Of a stretch of DNA of 64,000 nt, positions 48,142 through 59,500 are shown piece by piece. Each line of letters opens with the position of its first letter. Positions within the stretch are counted from its first letter, which is position 1. The position numbers and the translations under genes are program-made. The notes under the pieces are model-generated. The model had not been told where the DNA came from and searched no databases. It worked only from the letters and a program-made list of their open reading frames with translations. The DNA comes from Cercis canadensis (lineage: Eukaryota; Streptophyta; Magnoliopsida; Fabales; Fabaceae). Location of the stretch: positions 129,306 to 193,305 of the forward strand of contig QAOA01004723.1 of NCBI GenBank assembly GCA_003255065.1, in the 5' to 3' direction.

Positions 48142-51100
48142 GGACTTGGTTTGGCAATATCGTTTAGGCAGGCAGGTAGCAAACAAGACAGAGACCATGA
48201 AGAAGCTCAATGCTCAGTTTCAACCCCAAAAGCTTTCTCGCATTCAGTCACTCCCAGGCATGGCGTACTATTCTTCAGAAGGTTTTATGTGCTTCGGGAG
48301 TACCAAAAAGGCTTCTGATGAACTTATGAACGCACTGAAAAACAATAAGATCCGTAGGATTGGACTGTACGGCATGGGGGGGTGCGGCAAGACAACCCTT
48401 GTGAAGGAGGTGGGGAAGGAGGCCGAGAAGCTTTTTAAGAAAGTTGTCTTTGTCGCTGTGTCTAGTACTTTAGAAGTCAGAAAGATCCAAGGCAGCATTG
48501 CAGATGCTTTAAATTTGCCATTGAAGGAAGAAAATGAACCTGAAAGAGCGAAGAGACTGTCGATGAGATTAAGTGGCAAGGAGAAGATTCTAATAATTCT
48601 TGATGATGTATGGGAAGAACTAAATTTTGAAGCCATAGGGATTCCTTTTGGTGATGATCACAAGGGTTGTAGGATTCTCCTGACAACACGACGACGAGGT
48701 GTATGTGTTTCCTTAAAATGCCATAAAATGGTTCGCCTAGATCTCTTAACTGAGAAAGAAGCATGGCAGCTGTTCAAAAGGCATGCAGGGATAAATGAAT
48801 ATGTCTCTAAAAAATTCTTGAAGGGACTGCCCGAAGTTATTAACAAAGCGTGCAAGGGGCTGCCTATTGCAATTGTAGCCGTTGCCAGCACATTGAAGGA
48901 GAAAACTTTGGTAGAGTGGAACGAAGTGTTTGACAAGCTAAAAACTTGTGAACAAGTGGATATTGAAAATAGTTCCAAAGATCCTTATGCGAGTCTGCGA
49001 TTAAGCTATGTTCATTTGAAAAAGGAAGCCAAAGACCTCTTTTTGTTATGTTCACTATTCCCTGAAGATTCAGAAATTATGGAAGAAGATTTAATAAGGA
49101 TGGCGAGTGGATTGGGCCTATTTGAGAATGTTTACTCATGGAACAGCAAAAGAATTAGAGGGGGTGCAACCATTAAGAAACTTCTAGACTCTTTTTTGTT
49201 GCTTCAAGCTAAAGAAGGAAGGTCTGTGGTATTGCATGATACGCTTCGTGCTGTAGCCTTGAAAATAGCAGGCCAGCAGATTCAAACGATTTCAGAGCCA
49301 ACAAAGTATCTTAGTTTGAAGGAATTGGCAGAGCATGAAGCTGCTGAAAAAATAACGAAATTATATTGCTATAATATAATTGAATTTCCTCTTCAGTTCA
49401 AATGTCCCAAACTTGAGATCTTGATTGTGTGTAAATATGTCCAAGGTTCATCTGAAGTACCAGATGAGTTTTTCAAGGAGATGGGAAGGCTTAAAGTTTT
49501 GACTGTAATGGACAAATCTTCATGGCAAAACTCAACTCTGATGTTGCCCAAGTCGATTTGGTCGTTATCATGCTTGCGAACTCTATGCATAAGAGGATGC
49601 AGTTTAGACTTCATCATTTCAGTTGAAAACTTGCAGAATCTTGAGACTCTTGAATTCTCTAATTGCTCCATTATGCAATTGCCAAGTGATATAGCGGAGC
49701 TAAAGAAGTTGAAATTGCTGGATGTTTCAAAGTGCAGAATAGGAGGCAACCCTTACGAGGTGCTAGGAAACTGCCCAGGACTTGGAGAGCTGTATTTTTC
49801 AGAAAATGATCTTGATGAGAAGCTGTTAAAGGATCAAAATCTTGCTGAATTCTTTGGCAAAAATGACTATTTTACCAAACTGGGAAGGTATCATGTACAA
49901 ATTGGAGCTCGTGTAGATAAACTGAAGGATGATCAGATATCAGGATTCTTATCAATATGTGCTTATTCTGATCAAGATACCTCCACGTCAACTACAGCAA
50001 TTAAGGATCTAGTGCAAAGAGCGGAGGTTCTCTTTCTAGAGAATATTCCAGAAAGTTATAAAAATGTCCTCCCTGACATAGTTCACCAAGAAGGAGAATG
50101 CATGAAAGATTTAACTGAGCTTCTGCTTCGTAATTCTGACGGTATGAAATGCCTGATTGACACCACGAATCAATTGAATCAGATTGCAACAGTTTTCACC
50201 AACTTGCATAAGCTAAGAATCACAGGGATGAAGTGTATAGAAGGTTTCTGCCATGGTGAACCTCCTAGTGCCCTTTTTGAGCAATTAGAGGAACTGGAAT
50301 GTAGTCAACTTCCAATCTTATCATCCTTAGGGAAGCCAAAGCTGTCCAATCTTCTGGTCCTGAAATTGGAGAGTTGTCCAAAGTTGGAATCTCTCTTCAC
50401 ACCTGCTGTTGCTGTAAGTCTGGTACTGTTGGAGGAACTGAAAATAACCAAATGCCATGGGTTGATGTACATAATAGNGTATACCGGGTAACACAAGTAA
50501 TAAAATGATGAGTAAATTATCGTTCCCACGAGGATTAAGGCTAGCAACTACCAATTTCACCAATAATGGTTCTATTTGGACAGATTGATGGTTTGAAAAT
50601 GGTTGATTAACTAAAGCTAGAAAGTAAAGCAAGAACAATTTAATAACAATTAAACTAAGAAATTAACAATGAACAAAAGAAGGTTATGGGTTGATTTCAC
50701 TCGAATTTGACTCCGGTTACTTCATAGACAAAATAACCTTTGAATCACTGAAGAATAAGTTATTCTAATTGCAAATCCTTTGTTGTTGGCCAATTTCCCT
50801 AATTTGATTGAACCCAATCCCTTGGAGAAACAATCCTCCCTATTCCAACTAATTGCCCAATTCCTTGGTACAATTAACTTGTCTAGGTGATTAAGCTCTA
50901 GGAAATTACTTCAAGACCACATAAACTAAGTTATCTATTCCTAGATTAACTTGATTTATAGTAGAAATTACAAGAGCATACTCATATCTTACTATCCCTA
51001 GCATCAACATGAGTCAATAAATCATTCAAATGATGGCCAAGCATTCAAAAGCATTAAGAACAGTAAAATCTACTCCAACAAATAGATTTGAATCAAAATA

Positions 51101-52645
51101 ACATTAATCAACAGCAAAGCTTCATCAAAATCCGAGCTACATTAAACCCTAACTAAGAGAGTTTAGCTACACATATTTAAACCAGAAAATAGAGAAATGA
51201 TAGAGAAATAGAGTTCATAATGAGAGAGGAGAGTAAAAACTAGGAGAAATCCGAGTCCCAATCGTCACCAATCGAGCTCCAGCTCTCTCCTCTTGCTCCT
51301 TGACGGCGCCTCCTCTCTCTTTTTCTTTATCTCTCCATCTCTTCCTTTTTATAGGTAGGTTAGCCCAAGAGAAATGATGAAAATACACATCAGCATCGAC
51401 GCCAGCGCTGGGCGCTGCGAACCTGGCGCTGGGCGCTGGCTTACTGGAGACAAGCTGTCAAATCTGGTGGTCTGGCGCTGGGCGCTGGAGGGGCAGCATT
51501 GGGTGCTGGCTCCCTGACTTCCTTTAATCAGCTTGATTCTTCACACTGAGTGTCCATCTTCAATATCCTAATGCTCTAACATGTAAAAACAATAAAAAAG
51601 ACTATTAATGAACTAAAAACATGCAAGGAAATTAATTAAAACTAAGAGATTGACACTAACTAAATCTACCAAATAACTAAACAAAATGGGACACAATCAT
51701 GCAAAACTTACTTAAGAACTAGCTAACNATATTCCAGAAAGTTATAAAAATGTCCTCCCTGACATAGTTCACCAAGAAGGAGAATGCATGAAAGATTTAA
51801 CTGAGCTTTTGCTTCGTAATTCTGACGGGATGAAATGCCTGATTGACACCACGAATCAATTGAATCAGATTGCAACAGTTTTCACCAACTTGCATAAGCT
51901 AAGAATCACAGGGATGAAGTGTATAGAAGGTTTCTGTCATGGTGAACCTCCTAGTGCCCTTTTTGAGCAATTAGAGGAACTGGAATGTAGTCAACTTCCA
52001 ATCTTATCATCCTTAGGGAAGCCAAAACTGTCCAATCTTCTGGTCCTGAAATTGGAGAGTTGTCCAAAGTTGGAATCTCTCTTCACACCTGCTGTTGCTG
52101 TAAGTCTGGTACTGTTGGAGGAACTGAAAATAACCAAATGCCATGGGTTGATGTACATAATAGCAGATGAAAAGGAGGAGAATATTACAGATGATAATGA
52201 TCAAAAGAGTTGTGGATTAGTGTTCAAAAAATTAAAAGAGCTTGTTGTGGGAGACTGTTCAAAACTGGAATACCTAATCCCACTCTCTTTTGCTTGGAGC
52301 CTTGAAAATTTGGAGATCTTGAAAATATATATAGCTCCTAATTTGAAATATGCATTTGGCCAATACAATCATACACATCAATCATGTGATCAAAATCAAA
52401 ACGTACCCCGGATCATTAATCTTCCAGTTTTAAAAGTACTGGAGCTCCTTAATTTGCCAGAGATAATTAACATTTGCTCAGAAAATTACAATGCAAAGTT
52501 TCCAGACTTGCTTGAGTCGCACATGGTGGATAATTGCCCAAACTTGACCACCATCATATCTACCAATACTCCCAAGGTTGATTCAGAGATAGAAGAACAA
52601 CAGGATGGTGAAGCTCCTAGAAAGGTAGGCATTCTTCTAACGTAA
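47840..52645 (+). CDS. NLR unit B1: CC-NB-ARC-LRR resistance-type protein, split by contig joins
   Basis: Starts at ATG 47840, after an acceptor-like CTTCTAGTCAG. If the duplicated sequence around 50478-51728 is collapsed (47840-50477 joined to 52164-52624), the exon is 1033 codons long and ends at a donor AAAG|GTAGGC. Unspliced it reads seven codons further to TAA at 52643. Domains: coiled coil (1-110, with the YRLGRQVA motif of the RPS2/RPS5-like CNL group), NB-ARC with P-loop GMGGCGKTT (about 179), kinase-2 LIILDDVW (about 250), RNBS-B LLTTRR, GLPI (about 340) and RNBS-D LFLLCSLFPED, then C-terminal LRRs. The MHD motif reads L-H-D. Such cytosolic ATPase switches sense pathogen effectors. 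The true downstream exons of B1, if any, are not seen; B2 begins 424 bases after the donor. Confidence 0.82.
50043..52163. repeat. 435-base B1 LRR duplication flanking an inserted contig
   Basis: 50043-50477 and 51729-52163 are almost identical LRR coding sequence at an offset of 1686 bases. Each touches an N (50478 and 51728). Between the Ns lies a 1249-base stretch (50479-51727) unrelated to the gene. Overlapping contig ends with a stray repeat contig scaffolded between them explain this best. Confidence 0.8.
50479..51727. other. Repeat-like contig of unknown type between two Ns
   Basis: Non-coding, it begins GTATACCGGGTAACACAAGT and includes TTATCGTTCCCACGAGGATT. At 51401-51510 a GC-rich patch repeats GGCGCTGGGCGCTGG with variants. 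The composition differs sharply from the flanking NLR. It may be part of a transposon, but no terminal repeats, reverse transcriptase or integrase are visible. Confidence 0.5.
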
Positions 52646-53068
52646 TGTTTCTTGTCTTCCTCATCTATTTTGTCCTTAATTACAAATGATTTATGTGTAG
52701 ATTTTGGGATACCGGAAATACATTTATCTATTTAATTATATGAGATAGATAAGAAAACATTTAGGCCAAAAGATTCTCTTCTCAATTAGCACTTGTTTGT
52801 TTTATGGGAAAGCTTTTTAGGTTAAAACAGAAATGAATGATTTTCTTTACTATAAGCAACATTTGCTTCTTCTTAAAGTGATTTCTTTGACAGTCCAAAA
52901 TGCATCTAAAAATTACAAAAACTGCTTCTGGATTAATGCATACAATACTTGCAAAACAAGATACATGCTTTTTTTTTTTTTTCTTCNTTTTTTTTTTTTT
53001 TTTTTCTTTTTTGTATCTAAGGAAATTAACCAAAGCTTATGTTCTGTTCTCAGGCCAAGTTATTTTTT
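52646..53068. other. B1-B2 spacer with poly-T gap
   Basis: AT-rich, with T-runs around an N at 52987. It ends with an acceptor-like TTCTCAG at 53047-53053 that resembles the sequence upstream of the B1 ATG (TCAGGCTAAGGTGATTTTTA against TCAGGCCAAGTTATTTTTTA), so it is probably the ancestral 5' UTR intron acceptor. Confidence 0.6.
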
Positions 53069-55729
53069 ATGCCAACGGGTGCCTCTATTGTTGCTGAGAA
53101 TATAAAAGAATGGGTATATGCACCAATACGTCAAGCTCATTATTCTTTAAGTTTCAACAGATATGTTGAAGATCTTCGAACAGAAAAAGAGACGTTGAAA
53201 TTTACAAGAGAAAGTTTGCAGCACCGTGCAGAAAGAAAAACTTCAGAGATTGATAGTGATGTTAAGGAGTGGTTAGTTAATGCGGGCACTCTCATTGAAG
53301 AAGCAGATAAGCTGGAACGAAAAGCAATTGCAAACCGAAGCTGTTGTCTTGGGCGCTTTCCCAATTGGATTCAGCGGTATCGTTTAGGCAAGCAGGCAGC
53401 AAGAAAGATAAACGCCATGATAAGACATAATGAAAGTCGTGAATTTCAAAAATTTTCTCGACGTGCTTCACTTCCACGAATGGAAGACTATTTCCAGGAA
53501 GATTGTATATTCTTTGACAGTAGAAAAAGTATTTATTATTCTCTTTTGGAGACACTGAAAGAGGATGAGCATTGCATTATTGGATTGTATGGCTTGGGGG
53601 GTTCTGGTAAAACCACCTTGGCAAAACAAGTGGGTAAAGAAGCAGAACAGGTCTTTGACAGGGTAGTCTTTGTTGTTGTGTCCCAATATCCCGATGTTAG
53701 AAAGATCCAAGAGAAAATTGCAAGATCGTTAGATTTGGAACTGGAGGAAGAATACAGATTAGAAAGAGCCGAATGCTTGTTTAGGAGATTATCTAGTGGA
53801 GAAAGGATTCTATTAATTTTGGATGATGTATGGGAAAGACTTAATCTTGAAGAGATAGGGATTCCATTTGGTTACAATCACAAGGGTTGCAGCATACTCA
53901 TAACTGCACGGAGTAAACCAGTGTGCGTTTTGATGGATTGCATAAGGATTTTTCCTTTGTCACTCTTAACTGATGAAGAAGCATGGACTCTTTTCCAAAA
54001 ACATGCACATTTCATTGAAGATGCCAACGATGCCTTGAAGCATATGGCGCAAGAGGTCATGCAAGAATGTGAAGGATTGCCTATTGCTATTGCAGCTGTG
54101 GCTAGCACTTTGAAGGGGAAAACTGAAGTTGAATGGTATGAAGCCTTGGTTATGTTGCGAAGACCAATGGATATTGAAGCAGGTTTGGGAAGTGCTTATA
54201 AATGTCTCAAGTTAAGCTATGATAATTTGGCAGACGAAAATGCCAAGTCACTCTTCTTATTGTGTTCTATATTTCCAGAAGATTTTGAAATACATGAAGA
54301 ATATTTAATGAGATATGGGATAGCGCTAAGCCTATTCGGGGAAATTAGTTCTTATGATAGAGCAAGGAGTCAATTGAGTGCAGCTAAGAAAAAACTTATA
54401 GATTCTTGTTTGTTGCTAAAAGCTGGTGAAGGACAATGTGTCAAAATGCATGACTTATTTCGTGAGTTAGCCTTGTCAATAGCAAATAAAGAGGAGAAGG
54501 AGATTGTGAGGCTGGACGTAATTCATGAATGGCCGTTAAGAAACACTGCAACTTTAAGATATTTGTGGTGTGATGACATTAACCAATTTCCAAATGAGTT
54601 AGACTGTCCTAAACTTGAATTTTTGTATCTGGGTGTTTCAGAAAATTCAATTCTACGAGATGAATTTTTCAAAGGAATGAAATATTTGAGAGTTTTAGTC
54701 CTTCAGTACAAAACATACTACTGTGAAGACGAGCCAAATCTAAACGTGATAAAGTCAATCCCTTCTCTATTGAATCTTGCGAGTCTTTTCCTAGAAGGAT
54801 GGGAACTGGGTGACATCTCTTTTATAATGAGCTTGAAAAGACTTGAGGCTCTTGTGTTATGGAGTTGTTCATTTCAAGAATTACCAAATGAAATTACAGA
54901 GCTAACAAAGTTGCGATTGTTAGATTTGTCTGAATGTGTAATTGAAAGGAATCCTTATGAAACAGTCAGAAAATGTTCACAACTTAAAGAATTGTACTTT
55001 ACAAAGAATGCTTGTTCAGAATGGAAGTATCAAGGTGCAAATGGTGTTGCATTCTTTCAAGAAAATCAAATCGCTCTAAAATTGGAGAGGTACTGCATGG
55101 AAATAGGAAAATGTTTTGGAGTATTTCACAAAGGTGATTTTTCCACATCAAGAGGTTTATCTATTGAATATTTTGATGCTTCCACCTCAAATGAAACAGT
55201 TAAGAATCTCGTACAAAGAGCAGAGGTTCTTTCTTTGGAAAAAATTTGTGGAGGTTGTGAAAATATCATACCGGACATGGTTCAGAAAATAGGAGAAGGT
55301 ATGAATGAGTTGGTTGAGCTTCAGCTTTGTATTTCAGGTGAGATAAAATGCATGATTGACACTAGCGGTCATGTTGGAGCTGTCTTCCCCCGCTTGACTA
55401 AGCTAAGACTTCTGAACTTAGAGCATATGAAAGCTTTGTGCTATGGTCCACCTCCCCCTGGCTTTTTTGAGAAATTAAAGCGTCTGGTATTGTACAATTG
55501 TCCAGGGTTGACATATCTCTTCACGGCAACCATTGCCGAAAGTCTGGTATTATTGGAAGTACTGGTAATAAACACTTGTTACGGACTGAGGCATATAATA
55601 AGGGATGCAGAGGAGGAAATAATTGCAATTGATGATGATCACAACAATAAATCAGCTTTCCCAAAGTTAGAACGGCTCATTGTCCAAGAGTGCGAACAAC
55701 TAAAATACTTGGGAGGACACTGTAAGTAA
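53069..55729 (+). CDS. NLR unit B2: CC-NB-ARC-LRR resistance-type protein
   Basis: Continuous frame of 886 residues from ATG 53069. An in-frame ATG at 53039 lies before the likely acceptor at 53053, so I prefer 53069. Coiled coil at 1-105 with the YRLGKQAARK motif, NB-ARC with P-loop GLGGSGKTT (about 175), kinase-2 LLILDDVW (about 249), RNBS-B SILITAR, GLPI (about 337), RNBS-D LFLLCSIFPEDF and a canonical MHD in CVKMHDLF (about 459). LRRs run from about 490. It is clearly paralogous to B1 but well diverged. The frame stops at TAA 55727, but a good donor (CACT|GTAAGT at 55722) lies just before it and leads to LRR-end and tail exons further on. Two isoforms, or a longer gene, are possible. Confidence 0.88.
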   Translation: MPTGASIVAENIKEWVYAPIRQAHYSLSFNRYVEDLRTEKETLKFTRESLQHRAERKTSEIDSDVKEWLVNAGTLIEEADKLERKAIANRSCCLGRFPNWIQRYRLGKQAARKINAMIRHNESREFQKFSRRASLPRMEDYFQEDCIFFDSRKSIYYSLLETLKEDEHCIIGLYGLGGSGKTTLAKQVGKEAEQVFDRVVFVVVSQYPDVRKIQEKIARSLDLELEEEYRLERAECLFRRLSSGERILLILDDVWERLNLEEIGIPFGYNHKGCSILITARSKPVCVLMDCIRIFPLSLLTDEEAWTLFQKHAHFIEDANDALKHMAQEVMQECEGLPIAIAAVASTLKGKTEVEWYEALVMLRRPMDIEAGLGSAYKCLKLSYDNLADENAKSLFLLCSIFPEDFEIHEEYLMRYGIALSLFGEISSYDRARSQLSAAKKKLIDSCLLLKAGEGQCVKMHDLFRELALSIANKEEKEIVRLDVIHEWPLRNTATLRYLWCDDINQFPNELDCPKLEFLYLGVSENSILRDEFFKGMKYLRVLVLQYKTYYCEDEPNLNVIKSIPSLLNLASLFLEGWELGDISFIMSLKRLEALVLWSCSFQELPNEITELTKLRLLDLSECVIERNPYETVRKCSQLKELYFTKNACSEWKYQGANGVAFFQENQIALKLERYCMEIGKCFGVFHKGDFSTSRGLSIEYFDASTSNETVKNLVQRAEVLSLEKICGGCENIIPDMVQKIGEGMNELVELQLCISGEIKCMIDTSGHVGAVFPRLTKLRLLNLEHMKALCYGPPPPGFFEKLKRLVLYNCPGLTYLFTATIAESLVLLEVLVINTCYGLRHIIRDAEEEIIAIDDDHNNKSAFPKLERLIVQECEQLKYLGGHCK

Positions 55730-56519
55730 TAGAAATAGCAAATTGAATTGCAGTTGAAGTAATGATATAGTACTCTCTTTTGTCATAGTACACAAAATTT
55801 GCATATGCATAGGAAAATTTGTGCAATGTGAGGCTTCTCAATCTAAGAATACTACTGCATTTCCTGAAAGTAAAATACATACATACTCAACTAAATATAT
55901 GTCCAATTTATATATAAAAAAAAAAGNTATATAAAAAAAAAAAAGGAAAAAACCCATTTTGTGCTTGTTTTCTAATAGCTAGTTTTAACTGAAAATTGTA
56001 TAGCTTCCTTTGTCTAATCTATATAATATATAAAAGTATGACTGGAAAAACTTTAATTGGATAAAATAATAGCATAAGAACATTAAATAAATATGAGAAG
56101 ACCAAAAAGTATATCTTAAATAATTATAGATATCCTACTTAGGTCATGGTTATATTTTATAAAGTAAAATTGTTTCCAAATGCTTATCGTTTTCATGTTA
56201 GAATCAAAGTTTTCGTATATCAAATTATTAAGCAATTTATTTGTTTTCTTTTAGGGCAGATAAATCTAGATTTTTTAGTTAGTGGATTGAGAAAATTGAG
56301 ATTCAAACTTTGGACCTCTATGGAGATCTCCTCAAATAGTTTTTGGTGACCAAATAATGTGCTGTTTTATTTCTTTTCCATTCTGCAGAATACCTGTTAA
56401 TATTGGAGAAACATAATATGAAACATTTGCTAAAGTATATATTAGTTGCAGAATTTATATATCCATTATCAAATATGCATGCTCTTCAATTTGTTTCTCT
56501 TTATATGAATGTGCTTCAG
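55730..56519. other. Intron-like sequence inside unit B2
   Basis: AT-rich, with A-runs and an N at 55927. 56045-56519 is closely similar to 41270-41680 in the decayed unit. It ends with the acceptor CTTCAG at 56514-56519. Confidence 0.5.
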
Positions 56520-59500
56520 GGTCATTCAATCTCTCAAGTCTTTTAAAGCTGATGGTAATAGATTGTCCAAAGCTGATATCATTGTTTACATCATCAACTG
56601 CTAAAACCATGACGTCATTGGAAGAATTGATCATAAAAAGATGCAATCACTTGAAGGAAGTCTTTGAAGGCCCTCATGTTGAAGATAGTCAGGCCCTTGT
56701 GCTCCCAAGGCTCAAAAAGCTAAGGTTCATAGAACTACCAAGCCTCATTGAAGTTTCCCATGGGTTTAAGTTGCAACGTGTAAAAAATGTTGAAGTAGAG
56801 AGCTGTCCAATGTTCCGTGGATCAGTTGATGCTTTTCAGAATTTGCCACAAGGCCAAAACCCAGGTGCACAATGCCCTTCAATTATTTATTCATCTCTTT
56901 CTGCAAATGTTGATCAGAAAAGTTAAATAAAAGGAATTACAAACAAGTTAATTATATTTTGGTGGAGTGTAAAAGAATTTCAATTATGAATTGTACGATT
57001 TTGTAACAAATCATCTGGGTTATTTTCTTATTTTAAAATTGTCATGAAATATACTCTTTCCTATATTTCAATGCTCTTCATATATAAGTCTCTTTCCTAA
57101 GTTATATTTCTTTTCTAATCTGAGATTTGATTTACATGTATATGTTCAATGGCCTTTTCATTAGAAGAAGAAAGCAAAGAATCTAAAGAAGACAAGGAAG
57201 AATAACAGAGGCAACATACAAAAAATGTTAAACACAATTCGAATTGTGGCATATTTGTTGATATAAAAAATAAAGAAACCATACTGCATAGTAATAGATT
57301 TGGCTTAGGAAGTATATATATATTATATCATTGCACAAGGATAAAAATCTGCTTTCTAAGTTGATTAATTCATCGAAAATTAAAGAACCGATGGGAAACT
57401 TCCCTTGCCAGTTATTACAGCTTCAAGCTCAGGTGAAGTTGATGCAGTTCACAGGAGCAGCACAAACATTTCAAAAGAAGATAGAGACATTACGCAAACT
57501 TCCCTAAATCAAGAAGTTGCTCCTCTTGCAGCAACAAATCAAGATGTTAATTCAAGTGCTCTTATTGCATCAACAAATCAAGAATACCAAATCCGAGGTG
57601 CACAATACCCTTCATATAGTTTTGGATCCATTTCTTCATATTTTGATTATTTAGAATGTCTAATTATTTGAATTTATTGCATGCAACTTATATTTTGGTG
57701 GAAATTTAAATAATTCCTATTACAATTTGTTGTCAATATATCCATACTATACAAATTCATTGGCAAATAATGGAATTGATGTATATTCTACATAGGAGAA
57801 TAATTTAGAGAAACTATATCATACATTATATACACTTGGACCACGAAGAGGAACTAAAACTGTTATTTATATTTTTAACTTATTCGATGTTTTTTGACAA
57901 AAACTTCTGTTACATAATTCAAGTACATCATCATACCTATGCCTCTTTTCTCTATATCTCAAACGTGATTAATATTTACGTGTTTCAATGACCTAATCAA
58001 CAGAAGAAGGAGGCAATCAAAAGAAAATAGAAGACAAGAACGTAATTGAGCAGGGTACTACAAACTATCCAGAAAGTAGAGAAGCTCATAAGACACGGAA
58101 TGAATCACCCTTGCCAGGTATTGTAGCTTCAGGCCTAGATGATAACTATATCTTTAATTTATTAAACAGATATGTTGAGAAGACCTTTATCACATTACTG
58201 GGGAATAATTCCTGACATAGTTATTATTTGCTATAATTGAAGAATCTACTCTACAAACGAGTCCATGCCCTCAAATTGTCTCTGAAGATTTACAGCCAGA
58301 TAGAGTAGCTCAATCAGTGCAAGAGTACAACCAAAATGACAATAGCATCAAATCTGACAACAGGCGAGGAGACTCATGGACACAAGGATTGGACACTTCT
58401 ATCAATTATTTTAATACTCAACAAAGACTTCTAGAACAGAATATTACCTTGAGAGAGGTGTATCTTGAATCATGTTTACTTCATGTCATCACTACTGCAA
58501 ATGTTGCTAAGATTAGTAAAAATCTCAATAAGCCAGCTTACAATATTTGTTTGTTTTCCTAATTAGGTAAATGAAATTTACATTGAAGTAAAGAAACTTA
58601 CATATAACCTTTGGTATTGCACAGAGTATGAAAGAAGGCACAGAATTAGAAGAAGAATCAGAAGAAGAGAAAAAGGGAGAAGATGCAGAAGTGCATGACA
58701 GGAATGTAACTGGGCAGAGTACATCAAACTCTCAAGAAAGTAGTGAAGTTCACAACGCACAGGCTGGAATTTCTAACATAACTAATACTCCCTTGCTAGC
58801 TATTACAGCTTCAAGCTCAGGTGAAGTTGATGCAGTTCACAAGAGCAGTACCAACATTTCAAAGGAAGATAGAGATTTTACGCTAACTTACCTGAATCAA
58901 GATGTTGCTCCTCTTGCAACAACAAATCTAGATGTTAATTTGAGTGCTCTTATTGTATCAACAAATCAAGAATACCAAACCCCAGGTGCACAATACCCTT
59001 CATATAGTTTTGGATCCGTTTCTGCATATTTTGATTATATAGAAATAGAATGTCTAATCATTGGAATCAATTGCTTGCAAATTTTATTTTTGGTGCAAAG
59101 CTAAATAATTCCTATTACAAATTGTTGTGAATGTCAATATCTAAACAAATTCATTTGCAATAAGTTGAATGGATGTATCATTCATACAGGAGAATACTTA
59201 TATGGAATCTTTAGTATACGTAGACACACTGGGATCCGGAAGAGGAAATTAAAACTGTAATTTATATATTTGACCTATTCAATGATTCTTAACAAAGACT
59301 TCTATAACATAACTCACATAAGACTACATTTGCTTAAATCATACTTATGCCTCTTTTTTGTTAATCTGAAACTGGATTTACCTCCACGTGTTTCAATGGC
59401 CTAATCAATAGAGGAAGGAGGCAATCAAAAGAAGATGGAGCACAGGAATGTAATTGCACAGAGTACTACAAACTATCTAGAAAGTAGAGAAGCTCATAAG

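Noticed and set aside
50305-50638. Minus-strand frames inside the B1 LRR
   Set aside because: Antisense shadow of the LRR coding sequence that also runs across an N.
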